In this document: positions 1 through 6,635 of the stretch, one piece after another
Numbering within the stretch: the stretch's first letter is position 1
How the letters are laid out: every line of letters begins with the position of its first letter
The notes under the pieces: generated by a model
What the model saw: only the letters and a program-made list of their open reading frames with translations
Databases searched by the model: none
What the model was told of the DNA's origin: nothing
Assembly: GCA_947447375.1 (NCBI GenBank)
Contig: CANFJB010000007.1
Location: 1 to 48,279 of the forward strand
DNA length: 48,279 nt
Direction: 5' to 3'
Source: Bacteroidota bacterium
Lineage (GTDB): Bacteria > Bacteroidota > Bacteroidia > Flavobacteriales > Flavobacteriaceae
Made by a program: the position numbers and the translations under genes

Positions 1-48
1 CGAATCAACAAATCAACAAATAACCGAATCAACAAATAACCAAATAAT

Positions 49-87
49 CTTGCCACAGATTACCACAGATTAAACGGATTTAAAAAT
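49..87. repeat. Dispersed module, copy 1
   Basis: A 39-bp module starting CTTGCCACAGAT. Internally it is built on a 10-bp period, CCACAGATTA twice followed by AACGGATTTA. The last 24 bp (64-87) are identical to 339-362 and to 5756-5779 in the second repeat region. Confidence 0.88.
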
Positions 88-170
88 AACCGATTAACCG
101 ATTAACCGAATCAACGAATAACCGATTCAACGATTAACCGAATAACCAAATAACCAAATAACCGAATAAT

Positions 171-208
171 CTTGCCACAGATCACCACAGATTAAACGGA
201 TTTAAAAT
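171..208. repeat. Dispersed module, copy 2
   Basis: A 38-bp copy of the module, with one substitution (GATCACC for GATTACC) and one A fewer in the terminal A-run. It is preceded by AAT (168-170) and followed by AACCGATT AACCGATT, as in the other two copies. Confidence 0.88.
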
Positions 209-323
209 AACCGATTAACCGATTAAACGATTCAACGAATTACCGATTAACCGAATCAACAAATTACCGAATTACCGAATCAACAAATCAACAAATAACC
301 GAATAACCAAATAACCGAATAAT

Positions 324-362
324 CTTGCCACAGATTACCACAGATTAAACGGATTTAAAAAT
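324..362. repeat. Dispersed module, copy 3
   Basis: A 39-bp copy identical to copy 1, preceded by AAT at 321-323 and followed by two AACCGATT words. The same left and right junctions in all three copies suggest that the module and its adjoining words spread as one composite unit. Confidence 0.88.
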
Positions 363-474
363 AACCGATTAACCGATTAACCGAATAACCGATTCAACAA
401 ATTACCGATTAACCGATTAACCGATTCAACAAATAACCGAATCAACAAATTACCTTTGAGTATCTTTGTGAAAC

Positions 475-503
475 AAAAAACCACGCAATACGCATGGTTT
501 TTT
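475..503 (-). terminator. Intrinsic terminator of the T9SS / small-protein unit
   Basis: Read on the minus strand, an A-run leads into CCATGC, loop GTATT-like, GCGTGG and a six-T run. The stem has one G-U wobble on this strand. It lies 18 bp beyond the stop of the 65-residue gene, so it likely ends the two-gene transcript before the repeat array. Confidence 0.75.
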
Positions 504-520
504 AATTTTAAATATATTGA

Positions 521-718
521 TTAAGCTGTCTTTTTCTTTTTTAGTAAGAAGAAACTCAACACAATTCCCAATATGATCATCGGGACAATGTAATCATTAA
601 TGGGTGATACATTTCCTGGATCTGCTCCTGGGTCAAATGGATTAGGATCATCTGCGTAAATCAGTGAACTACTAAATAACAAAAATGCTATAACTATCGA
701 TTTTATTGTTGTTTTCAT
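521..718 (-). CDS. Small secreted/membrane-anchored protein with PID-type C-terminal signal
   Basis: A 65-residue protein with a cleavable signal peptide (about 1-22, ending LIYA), a short acidic Pro/Gly-rich mature segment (DDPNPFDPGADPGNV), then PINDYI, one hydrophobic helix (about 45-59) and a KKKK tail. This layout of short motif, transmembrane helix and basic cluster resembles small Flavobacteriia proteins described as having a PID-CTERM sorting tail. I recall that family name from memory and cannot verify it here. The start lies only 5 bp downstream of the stop of the 1300-residue T9SS gene and both precede one terminator, so the two are surely co-transcribed. The mature part has almost no room for catalysis, so an anchor, assembly factor or surface partner is more likely. 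Function is unproven. Confidence 0.75.
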   Translation of the reverse strand: MKTTIKSIVIAFLLFSSSLIYADDPNPFDPGADPGNVSPINDYIVPMIILGIVLSFFLLKKKKTA

Positions 719-723
719 GATTC

Positions 724-3700
724 TTATTTTTTAATAATTTTAGCGGTAAATACCGAGTTATCACTTCCTTTAATTTTCATGATGTAAATACCCGTAGCCG
801 AGTTACTCATTTTCACCTCATAATTGGTATTTTGAACTGTGTTATTGATAGTTCCTTTTGCTACTTCTTGACCTATTGCATTGCAAATAGAGTAGGAGTA
901 AGCTCCTGTTGCCAATGTTCCTAAATTCACTTGGAACGAATCTCCAGTTACTGGGTTAGGAATTATACTGAAACCACTAGCTGTTGGAAGAGTAGTACCT
1001 AATAGCGAAGATTGGAATACGATTCTGAAACGATCTCCGGTACTTAAAGCATCCGTTGTTACGGTAAATGGATATTCAACAGCGGTACCATCAAGAGCAA
1101 GTGGCGTTCTAGAATTGGTAAACAAATCTTCTAGAGTAGCCTCTAAATTTGAAGAGGTAAATTCTTCCGTATTTAATTTTAATTTGTAAGTAGCTCCAGC
1201 GGTCGTTTTCCAAACACGGATATTCAAAACATCATTTGCTACCAATGGCAAGTGGTGTTCGCTTGCATATAGAGTTCCGTTTTTAACAAAGGCTATATTT
1301 TCAGAACTGTTGACCATTTTGTTGGCATCTTGATTGCTTTCAGAATTTGATAAAATAACTGTCATTGCTCCGTCACGACCCGACCATTCATTGTTTTCTT
1401 GTTTGTACAATCCAACGCGGAATAATTCTGCTGGTGCTGCATCTCTAAAAATCACGTTGTTTACTGTTGTACCTTTATGTACTTCTTTGATTGAAAATGA
1501 TGCGCCAGTTCCAGTAGAAGATTTTACAAAGAACGCTTGACCTGATTGTATCTCAGCTAAAGCATTAATTGGATTTGAAGCTGGACTTGAACTATTTGGG
1601 TAAGAATAAGCATTTGCTACTTTATCAAAGTAATTATAAGAACCAACAGATGCATTCCCGTTGGAATCCCAAATCCAAATACCGTTATTAAAATCAGTTG
1701 AATTGTCACTATCAGAAAGCATTGCTGTTAAACTCAGCGAACTTGCATAAGGGTTTCCAATAAAGGTATATTGGGAACCTGTTGTTGGATATGTTTGAGT
1801 TCCTGTAAATAAAGTACCTGTAGCTCTAATTGTTGTTGCTGCAGCTAAATTGTTAGTAACATTATTACTTCCAAAAGGTCCAGTTACAAATGCCATAAAA
1901 GGTTTGTTAATACCGCCGGAAAGTAAAGAACTTGATGTTGTTGTATCTGTAATTCCAGACCAGTTATTCGATGAAGAGTTGTAAGCCATTAATGAACTTC
2001 CTGAACCTCCGGATATAATTCCGGTTCCTCCAGAACTAGACCAAATATCAAAACCATTGATACCGTTTCCGGTTACTCCACCTTCCTGCCAGTTGGTGCT
2101 AATAGAGTTGGTTGTATTAACAGGAGAAGTTAAAGCTCTCCAAGCTCTTTTAGCAGGAATGTATCTTTCTACAGTAACATTTCCTGAAATAGTCCCTAAT
2201 ACTGGAGCAACAGATGCGGTACAACATTCAACTGATTTTAAAGTTAAAAATCCTCCTGTATTAAAGTTTCCAGAAGTTACCGTTAATTTTCCAGTTAAAT
2301 CAGTTGCTTTTTCTAAGGTTACCCCTGCAGCATTATTGATTGTTAAATTGGAAATACTACTTGGTAAATCGGCACCGTTTACTTGTGGAACACTTCCTAC
2401 AAAAGAATAACTAGAACCCCTAGTAAAATTACGATTAGTAGTTCTAATTGGTCCAGCCACTGGTTCTAAACCATTTGGTGCTGCTATATTCATGGATCCA
2501 GTTGAATTCAAGTTGAAAGTCCCAGTACCTGTAACTGCACCTGTTATTGTAGTATTTGAAGCATCTACTGTTCCTGTAGCTGTTAATGAGCCTGGAGACG
2601 TTACTATAATTGTAGGAGACTGAACAGCGTGTGATGGTGTAATATTCAGTTTGTAAGTTGTTAAATTTCCATTAATATTTAAATTGTAAGATTTTCCAAC
2701 TGCTACTGTAGTGTTTAATGTACCAGATGTTGAACTTCCAATATTAACAGTTCCGTTTACATTAACAGTTGTTGTGGCTGTACCAACTCCTGTTTGACTT
2801 GAAGTTGTACTTAAACTACCAGCTAATGTTAATGTTTTTCCAGAATTTATGTTAAAAATAATATTATCATTACTTCCATTATCAGATTGTAAGCAAACAG
2901 TTGTATAGGTTAATGTAGTATTAGCATCAAACGTTACACCTATATTAGATAAACCAGTAACTGGGCGAATTTTATATGGATAGATACTTCCAGACCCACT
3001 AATAGTTAAATTTCCACCAAATTCTGTTGTTAAAATAGATGCCGTTGCACTAGGGTCTCCAAAAGTACCATTACAAACCAGAGAGTTGCCGTAAATTTGT
3101 AAAGTTTGAGCGGTTGCTGAAGCTAATTTACCGCCTGAATTAATAGTAAGATTGTAACATTTTTGGGCTGAACCAATGTTAAATATGTCGCCAGCAACGA
3201 TGGTTACATTATCGTATTGTGTGGGTGCTACACCACCCACCCAAGCTGAAGCAGTACTATACGAAGTACTAGTTGTATTTAGTCCAGTTGAAACAATTTC
3301 ACCAGGTGTAGTCATTTGGCTCGAAGAAGCAGGGTTTGTAATTAAATAGTTTTCGGAACCGCCGGATCCATTAAAAGTATATACCTTGACATAATAGGTT
3401 ATTGCTTTGCTAAGACCCGTAATTGAAACTGAATTTCCAGTTCCATTATATACTACATAATTTCCAGTACCAAGTAGTGTACCACTTCCAAAACCTGAAT
3501 TTGAAGAATAAGTATTACCATCACTTGGGTCAGCATTTACAGCACTACCTGATTTTACAACTACGAGACTATTTGTTACATTTCCTGCAGTCCAGTTAAC
3601 GGTAAATCCAGTTTGAGAAACATTTGAAAAGATGATATTAGAAGCCTGAGATGTTGGTTCGGCAGCATAACTAGGCGCCGTAGTAGTATTGTTAGCAGTT

Positions 3701-4626
3701 ATAGGTGACGAATAATTAAATGCTTTATCTACCGTGTAAATTCGGTAAAAGTACTGTGTAGATGGTGAAAGTCCTGTATCATTAAACGATGGGGTAGTTC
3801 CTAAATATACTACTTTCTCAGTACCTGCGACAAAGTTTCCAACGGCATAAATACCATTAGCGTTTGGAACTGTAGTAGGATCAGCAGTACTTCGTACCAC
3901 CATATAACCACCACCATCAACACCGGTTGCCGGAGCAGTCCAAGAAATGGTTTGTTGACTAGCAGCAACAGAAGAAAAAGTTGTTGTAGTTGGAGGATCT
4001 GGTGCAGTTGAATCTACAGTAGAACCTGGATAGATAACAACATCATCAATATCAAATACACCCGCAGTACATCGACCAATAATAGCAACTGCTGAAGAAG
4101 TAATTGTTGCAGAACTAGTTGTTATAGGGGTAGTATATTTTGCCCAACTTGAATTTATGGGTAAAGTAGTGGCAGTAGAATAGCTTGAATTTGAAGTACC
4201 ATTTGTATTTATTCCTGCTTGAAAAGCAGTTACTGCTGCCGCATTTCTAACCCAAAATTGTACCATATATGCGGTACTAGCTGTAGGCGAATTTGCAGCA
4301 TCAAATGGTGTAAGCTGTGGACTTTGAAAGGCCCTAGTTGCTGTCGCAGGACTAGTCGCATTATTGTGTGTACCACAATTTGAACCCGTTCGTGGACTTG
4401 TAGTTGTAACACTTCCTGTAGAACCTGTATTAGACTGTCTCGACCAAGAGGTAGGCAATAATGCTGTTCCAAGTGTAGTTGGAGTCTGTCCTTCAAAACC
4501 TCCATTCATGTATGGAAAAGTACCAATAACTTGCTGTCCCCAGCTATTATTTGAATACAAAAACAACAATCCTAGAAGTAGAATTGATTTTAAACAGTAA
4601 TTTCTGAAAAGTAATACTTTTTTCAT
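724..4626 (-). CDS. T9SS type A sorting domain surface protein with fibronectin III domains
   Basis: A 1300-residue secreted protein. The signal peptide spans about 1-30 (ends NNSWGQQ). Next is an N-terminal jelly-roll-like domain (about 33-205) ending in FDIDDVVIYPG. Two fibronectin type III-like repeats follow (about 208-315 and 322-440; SWTAP and VNWTAG strands). A long Ser/Thr/Asn/Gly-rich beta-strand region starts at ASAWVGGVAPTQYDNVTI and runs to about 830, and a VERYIPAKRAWRALTSPV module comes after it. The C-terminal 80 residues are a type A sorting domain (IIPNPVTGDSF ... GIYIMKIKGSDNSVFTAKIIKK), so the protein should cross the outer membrane by the type IX system and be attached to the surface. 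No catalytic motif is visible; adhesin or surface-layer roles fit better than an enzyme. It heads a two-gene unit with the small anchored protein and lies beside repeat region A. Confidence 0.9.
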   Translation of the reverse strand: MKKVLLFRNYCLKSILLLGLLFLYSNNSWGQQVIGTFPYMNGGFEGQTPTTLGTALLPTSWSRQSNTGSTGSVTTTSPRTGSNCGTHNNATSPATATRAFQSPQLTPFDAANSPTASTAYMVQFWVRNAAAVTAFQAGINTNGTSNSSYSTATTLPINSSWAKYTTPITTSSATITSSAVAIIGRCTAGVFDIDDVVIYPGSTVDSTAPDPPTTTTFSSVAASQQTISWTAPATGVDGGGYMVVRSTADPTTVPNANGIYAVGNFVAGTEKVVYLGTTPSFNDTGLSPSTQYFYRIYTVDKAFNYSSPITANNTTTAPSYAAEPTSQASNIIFSNVSQTGFTVNWTAGNVTNSLVVVKSGSAVNADPSDGNTYSSNSGFGSGTLLGTGNYVVYNGTGNSVSITGLSKAITYYVKVYTFNGSGGSENYLITNPASSSQMTTPGEIVSTGLNTTSTSYSTASAWVGGVAPTQYDNVTIVAGDIFNIGSAQKCYNLTINSGGKLASATAQTLQIYGNSLVCNGTFGDPSATASILTTEFGGNLTISGSGSIYPYKIRPVTGLSNIGVTFDANTTLTYTTVCLQSDNGSNDNIIFNINSGKTLTLAGSLSTTSSQTGVGTATTTVNVNGTVNIGSSTSGTLNTTVAVGKSYNLNINGNLTTYKLNITPSHAVQSPTIIVTSPGSLTATGTVDASNTTITGAVTGTGTFNLNSTGSMNIAAPNGLEPVAGPIRTTNRNFTRGSSYSFVGSVPQVNGADLPSSISNLTINNAAGVTLEKATDLTGKLTVTSGNFNTGGFLTLKSVECCTASVAPVLGTISGNVTVERYIPAKRAWRALTSPVNTTNSISTNWQEGGVTGNGINGFDIWSSSGGTGIISGGSGSSLMAYNSSSNNWSGITDTTTSSSLLSGGINKPFMAFVTGPFGSNNVTNNLAAATTIRATGTLFTGTQTYPTTGSQYTFIGNPYASSLSLTAMLSDSDNSTDFNNGIWIWDSNGNASVGSYNYFDKVANAYSYPNSSSPASNPINALAEIQSGQAFFVKSSTGTGASFSIKEVHKGTTVNNVIFRDAAPAELFRVGLYKQENNEWSGRDGAMTVILSNSESNQDANKMVNSSENIAFVKNGTLYASEHHLPLVANDVLNIRVWKTTAGATYKLKLNTEEFTSSNLEATLEDLFTNSRTPLALDGTAVEYPFTVTTDALSTGDRFRIVFQSSLLGTTLPTASGFSIIPNPVTGDSFQVNLGTLATGAYSYSICNAIGQEVAKGTINNTVQNTNYEVKMSNSATGIYIMKIKGSDNSVFTAKIIKK

Positions 4627-4655
4627 TTGTAATTTGGTTTTTTGAGGGTTAATAC

Positions 4656-4676
4656 ATTTGTGTTAGGGACACAAAT
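4656..4676. promoter_or_regulatory. Perfect inverted repeat in the leader of the T9SS surface-protein gene
   Basis: ATTTGTGT and ACACAAAT form perfect 8-bp arms around a 5-nt centre, 29 bp upstream of the start codon. If transcription begins near 4718 (see the -7 element at 4725-4732), the hairpin lies in the 5' leader. It could be an operator or an mRNA structure controlling translation; the role is inferred only from position. Confidence 0.55.
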
Positions 4677-4724
4677 AGTAATAAATATAAGTTCGTGTTC
4701 GCACACTATTATAAATTAAAGTCA

Positions 4725-4732
4725 CAAATTTA
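4725..4732 (-). promoter_or_regulatory. Candidate -7 element for the T9SS surface-protein gene
   Basis: The minus strand reads TAAATTTG, a full match to the Flavobacterium -7 consensus TAnnTTTG. A TTTG at 4760-4757 could be the upstream element, but its 24-bp spacer is longer than usual. The predicted leader is about 90 nt. Confidence 0.45.
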
Positions 4733-4852
4733 AATAAAACATTTTGATTAAACGTACAAAAATGGGAATAAAATTGTACTAAGTGTTTTTTTACTAATGA
4801 ATTATTATGAATATCAAATAAATGAAATCTGGAATAATTGTCAATAATTATG

Positions 4853-4860
4853 TTACTTTG
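4853..4860 (+). promoter_or_regulatory. Candidate -7 element for the D-Ala-D-Ala dipeptidase gene
   Basis: TTACTTTG matches TAnnTTTG at seven of eight positions and lies 21 bp before the ATG, a normal distance in this group. No well-spaced upstream TTG was found. Confidence 0.35.
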
Positions 4861-4881
4861 CAAGGTATTTAAATAATAAAT

Positions 4882-5583
4882 ATGAAAGTAGTCTATAAAA
4901 TAGTTTCGGTTGTAGTTCTAATTTTAATGTTTTCTTGTAAGACAAATTATTACGATAAATCAATGGTAATTGCCAATTCATCTCTAAACTCCAACGAGAA
5001 AAAAGAACTGGTTTTGGAAAACAAAAAAGTAGTTAATGACACTTCATTTGTAAATCTGAAAGAGTACAGCAATGATTTTGTTTATGACATGAAATATGCT
5101 ACCGAAGATAATTTTCTGAAATCGAAAGTTTACGATTGTGCGGAATGTTATATGCGATTAAAAACTGCAAAAGCGCTTATAAAAGCCAATTCTAAATTCA
5201 TGAAACTGGGTTATAAAATCAAATTGTACGATTGCTACCGACCAGTGGACGTTCAAAAAAGAATGTGGAAAATAGTTTCAAATCCCAGTTATGTTGCCAA
5301 TCCCAGTAAAGGTTCTATTCACAATAGAGGAGGAGCGGTTGATATTTCGTTGGTTGACAATAGCGGAAAGGAACTAAATATGGGAACTCCATTTGATTTC
5401 TTTGGACCTGAAGCAAGTCATGATTATAAAAATTTTCCAAATGAAATTTTAGAAAACAGAGCTTTATTTAAAAAAATAATGATGAGTGCTAAATTTCAAT
5501 CTTTCGACTCCGAATGGTGGCATTACAATTTGAAAAACGCAAAATTAGATCCTATTTCTAATTTCAAATGGAGGTGTGAGTAG
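4882..5583 (+). CDS. VanX/DdpX-like D-alanyl-D-alanine dipeptidase lipoprotein (M15D)
   Basis: A 233-residue zinc peptidase predicted to hydrolyse D-Ala-D-Ala. The zinc and catalytic signature SxHxxGxAxD is intact (S145, H147, D154 in SIHNRGGAVD), and the catalytic Glu and last zinc ligand are in EWWH (E211, H214). The N-terminus is a lipoprotein signal peptide with Cys at about residue 19 (LILMFSCK), so it is probably anchored to a periplasm-facing membrane rather than cytoplasmic like classical VanX. That placement fits recycling of peptidoglycan dipeptide more than glycopeptide resistance; no vanA, vanH or regulator is nearby. It is monocistronic, divergent from the T9SS gene, with repeat region B immediately downstream. 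Confidence 0.88.
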   Translation: MKVVYKIVSVVVLILMFSCKTNYYDKSMVIANSSLNSNEKKELVLENKKVVNDTSFVNLKEYSNDFVYDMKYATEDNFLKSKVYDCAECYMRLKTAKALIKANSKFMKLGYKIKLYDCYRPVDVQKRMWKIVSNPSYVANPSKGSIHNRGGAVDISLVDNSGKELNMGTPFDFFGPEASHDYKNFPNEILENRALFKKIMMSAKFQSFDSEWWHYNLKNAKLDPISNFKWRCE

Positions 5584-5595
5584 GCAATAAGCAAT

Positions 5596-5623
5596 TAGCT
5601 GTTAGCTGTCAGCTGTTAGCTTT
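5596..5623. repeat. Heptamer repeat TAGCTGT
   Basis: Four consecutive 7-bp units, TAGCTGT, TAGCTGT, CAGCTGT and TAGCTTT, begin 13 bp after the dipeptidase stop codon. They form a separate low-complexity family at the left edge of repeat region B. Confidence 0.75.
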
Positions 5624-5671
5624 AAGCAAAAACGGTAACGTTTAACTCCTATTTCTTTTTCCTAGCGAACT

Positions 5672-5811
5672 TTGCGTAAAACTTTGCGTTCTTTGCGGTT
5701 AAGGAATTTTGGTTGTTGGTTGTTGGTTGTTGGTTGTTGGTTGTTGGTTGTTTGACACAGATTAAACGGATTTAAAAATAACCGATAAATTGTTTAATCG
5801 TTTAACTGTTT
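5672..5811. repeat. Composite direct repeat, copy 1 (six GGTTGTT units)
   Basis: The order is CTTTGCG-like units, TTAAGGAATTTT, GGTTGTT x6 (5711-5752), the module core, then octamers AACCGATA, AATTGTTT, AATCGTTT and AACTGTTT. It is nearly identical to 5842-5967 apart from two substitutions in the module and the heptamer copy number. Confidence 0.88.
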
Positions 5812-5841
5812 AACCAAATAACCTTTTATTTCTTGCGTTCC

Positions 5842-5967
5842 TTGCGTAAAACTTTGCGTTCTTTGCGGTTAAGGAATTTTGGTTGTTGGTTGTTGGTTGT
5901 TGGTTGTTTGACACAGATTAAACGGATTTTCAAATAACCGATAAATTGTTTAATCGTTTAACTGTTT
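5842..5967. repeat. Composite direct repeat, copy 2 (four GGTTGTT units)
   Basis: Second copy of the composite, with GGTTGTT x4 at 5881-5908. It is 14 bp, exactly two heptamers, shorter than copy 1. The octamer tract continues past it to the next gene. Confidence 0.88.
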
Positions 5968-6067
5968 AATCGTTTAACTGTTTAACCGATTAAACAAATA
6001 ACCAAATAACCAAATTAACGATTAACCGATTAAACAAATAACCAAATAACCAAAATAACCGTTTCAA

Positions 6068-6634
6068 CTAATTAATTATACAAGGCAAAAAATCTATGAA
6101 ATAATTTCCTGGATAATAGGTTTTTTTATCCATTTCTGACACCAACTCTTTCTTAAAAATATAATCTTGAGATTCTGTGGTGAATTTAATTCTCATGGTG
6201 GAAACTGGTGATGTTTTTAAATCGGCAATAGTTCCATTTAAAAATAAAAAAGTTCCTGATAAAATCCTATTATTAAACCCTAAATCGTCTTTTACAGGAG
6301 CGCCGCAATTTTCTTGATCTGAGGCTAATAATGTGACTACTTTACCGTTTTCCAATTGAAAAAAGATTCTAGAATTTTTGTTAAAGCAATTTACTTTCAA
6401 GAAATCTTTACTTTTTTGAAGAATTTGAACAGTTAAAGAAGGCATTTCATCGGTTAAGGCTAGGGAAAAAAACACATATTTCGAGGTGTTTCCGAAAATG
6501 AATTCATGAACTATTGCACTTTTTGTTTCTTTATAAATACCAATACTGTCTTTTACATTCACACTGTATTCACATGGTTTTTGAGCAAATGAGTTTAAGC
6601 TTAAAAGTACAATTATTAGAAATAGGTTTTTCAT
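6068..6634 (-). CDS. Secreted protein of unknown function
   Basis: A 188-residue protein with a clear signal peptide (MKNLFLIIVLLSLNSFAQ, cleavage near 18). The mature part has four cysteines (in KPCEYS, VNCFNK, ENCGAP and LPCIIN) that could form two disulfides, and it is predicted to be mostly beta strand. I do not recognise the family. It is the last gene of the tsaD operon, separated by one base from the methyltransferase gene upstream. Its stop codon is overlapped by the final octamer of repeat region B, and there is no obvious terminator. Confidence 0.7.
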   Translation of the reverse strand: MKNLFLIIVLLSLNSFAQKPCEYSVNVKDSIGIYKETKSAIVHEFIFGNTSKYVFFSLALTDEMPSLTVQILQKSKDFLKVNCFNKNSRIFFQLENGKVVTLLASDQENCGAPVKDDLGFNNRILSGTFLFLNGTIADLKTSPVSTMRIKFTTESQDYIFKKELVSEMDKKTYYPGNYFIDFLPCIIN

Positions 6635-6635
6635 G

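Larger units (their letters stand above)
1..458. repeat. Repeat region A: phased degenerate 8-bp word array with three interspersed modules
   Basis: The stretch before the first gene is entirely repetitive. Forty complete octamers can be read without one phase slip inside each block: 5 at 6-45, 10 at 88-167, 14 at 209-320 and 11 at 363-450. The octamers fit [ACT]A[AC]C[GA]A[AT]T, with words such as AACCGATT, AACCGAAT, AACCAAAT, CAACAAAT and TACCGATT. The blocks are separated by three near-identical 38-39 bp modules, each preceded by AAT. No ORF crosses the region, because the 8-bp period places TAA in the frames. The array reaches the window edge, so its left limit is unknown. Function is unknown. 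Confidence 0.9.
5590..6067. repeat. Repeat region B: duplicated composite of heptamer, CTTTGCG, module and octamer repeats
   Basis: This gene-free stretch holds several repeat families in order: TAGCTGT heptamers, CTTTGCG-type units, GGTTGTT heptamers, the 24-bp module core shared with region A (5756-5779), and phased octamers. The composite occurs twice (5672-5811 and 5842-5967). Octamers at 5780-5827 and 5936-6047 hold 8-bp phase, and one extra A appears at about 6048-6056. The last word (CAACTAAT, 6065-6072) overlaps the stop codon of the convergent gene ending at 6068. No ORF or RNA gene is apparent. Confidence 0.88.

Noticed and set aside
1..458. CRISPR array
   Set aside because: The repeats are 8 bp and degenerate, there are no unique 30-bp spacers, and no cas genes are present.
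1..458. Coding sequence across the octamer region
   Set aside because: An 8-bp period cycles all frames and produces TAA repeatedly on both strands; no open frame persists.
1334..4600. Open frames opposite the T9SS gene (1334-1540, 2057-2410, 4364-4600) and a minus-strand frame at 4230-4505
   Set aside because: They lie wholly inside the well-supported 724-4626 gene, arise from its Ser/Thr-rich codons, and have no recognisable domain.
4663..4863. 66-residue minus-strand open frame in the divergent gap
   Set aside because: It covers the promoter region, has AT-driven composition (Tyr/Asn/Phe/Ile), no domain, and would overlap the hairpin and -7 element.
4882..5583. Vancomycin-resistance gene vanX
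   Set aside because: The active site matches, but the lipobox and absence of vanA, vanH and a regulator argue for wall recycling.
1..6067. Transposon or prophage remnant
   Set aside because: No transposase, integrase, terminal inverted repeats or phage genes are visible in or around the segment.
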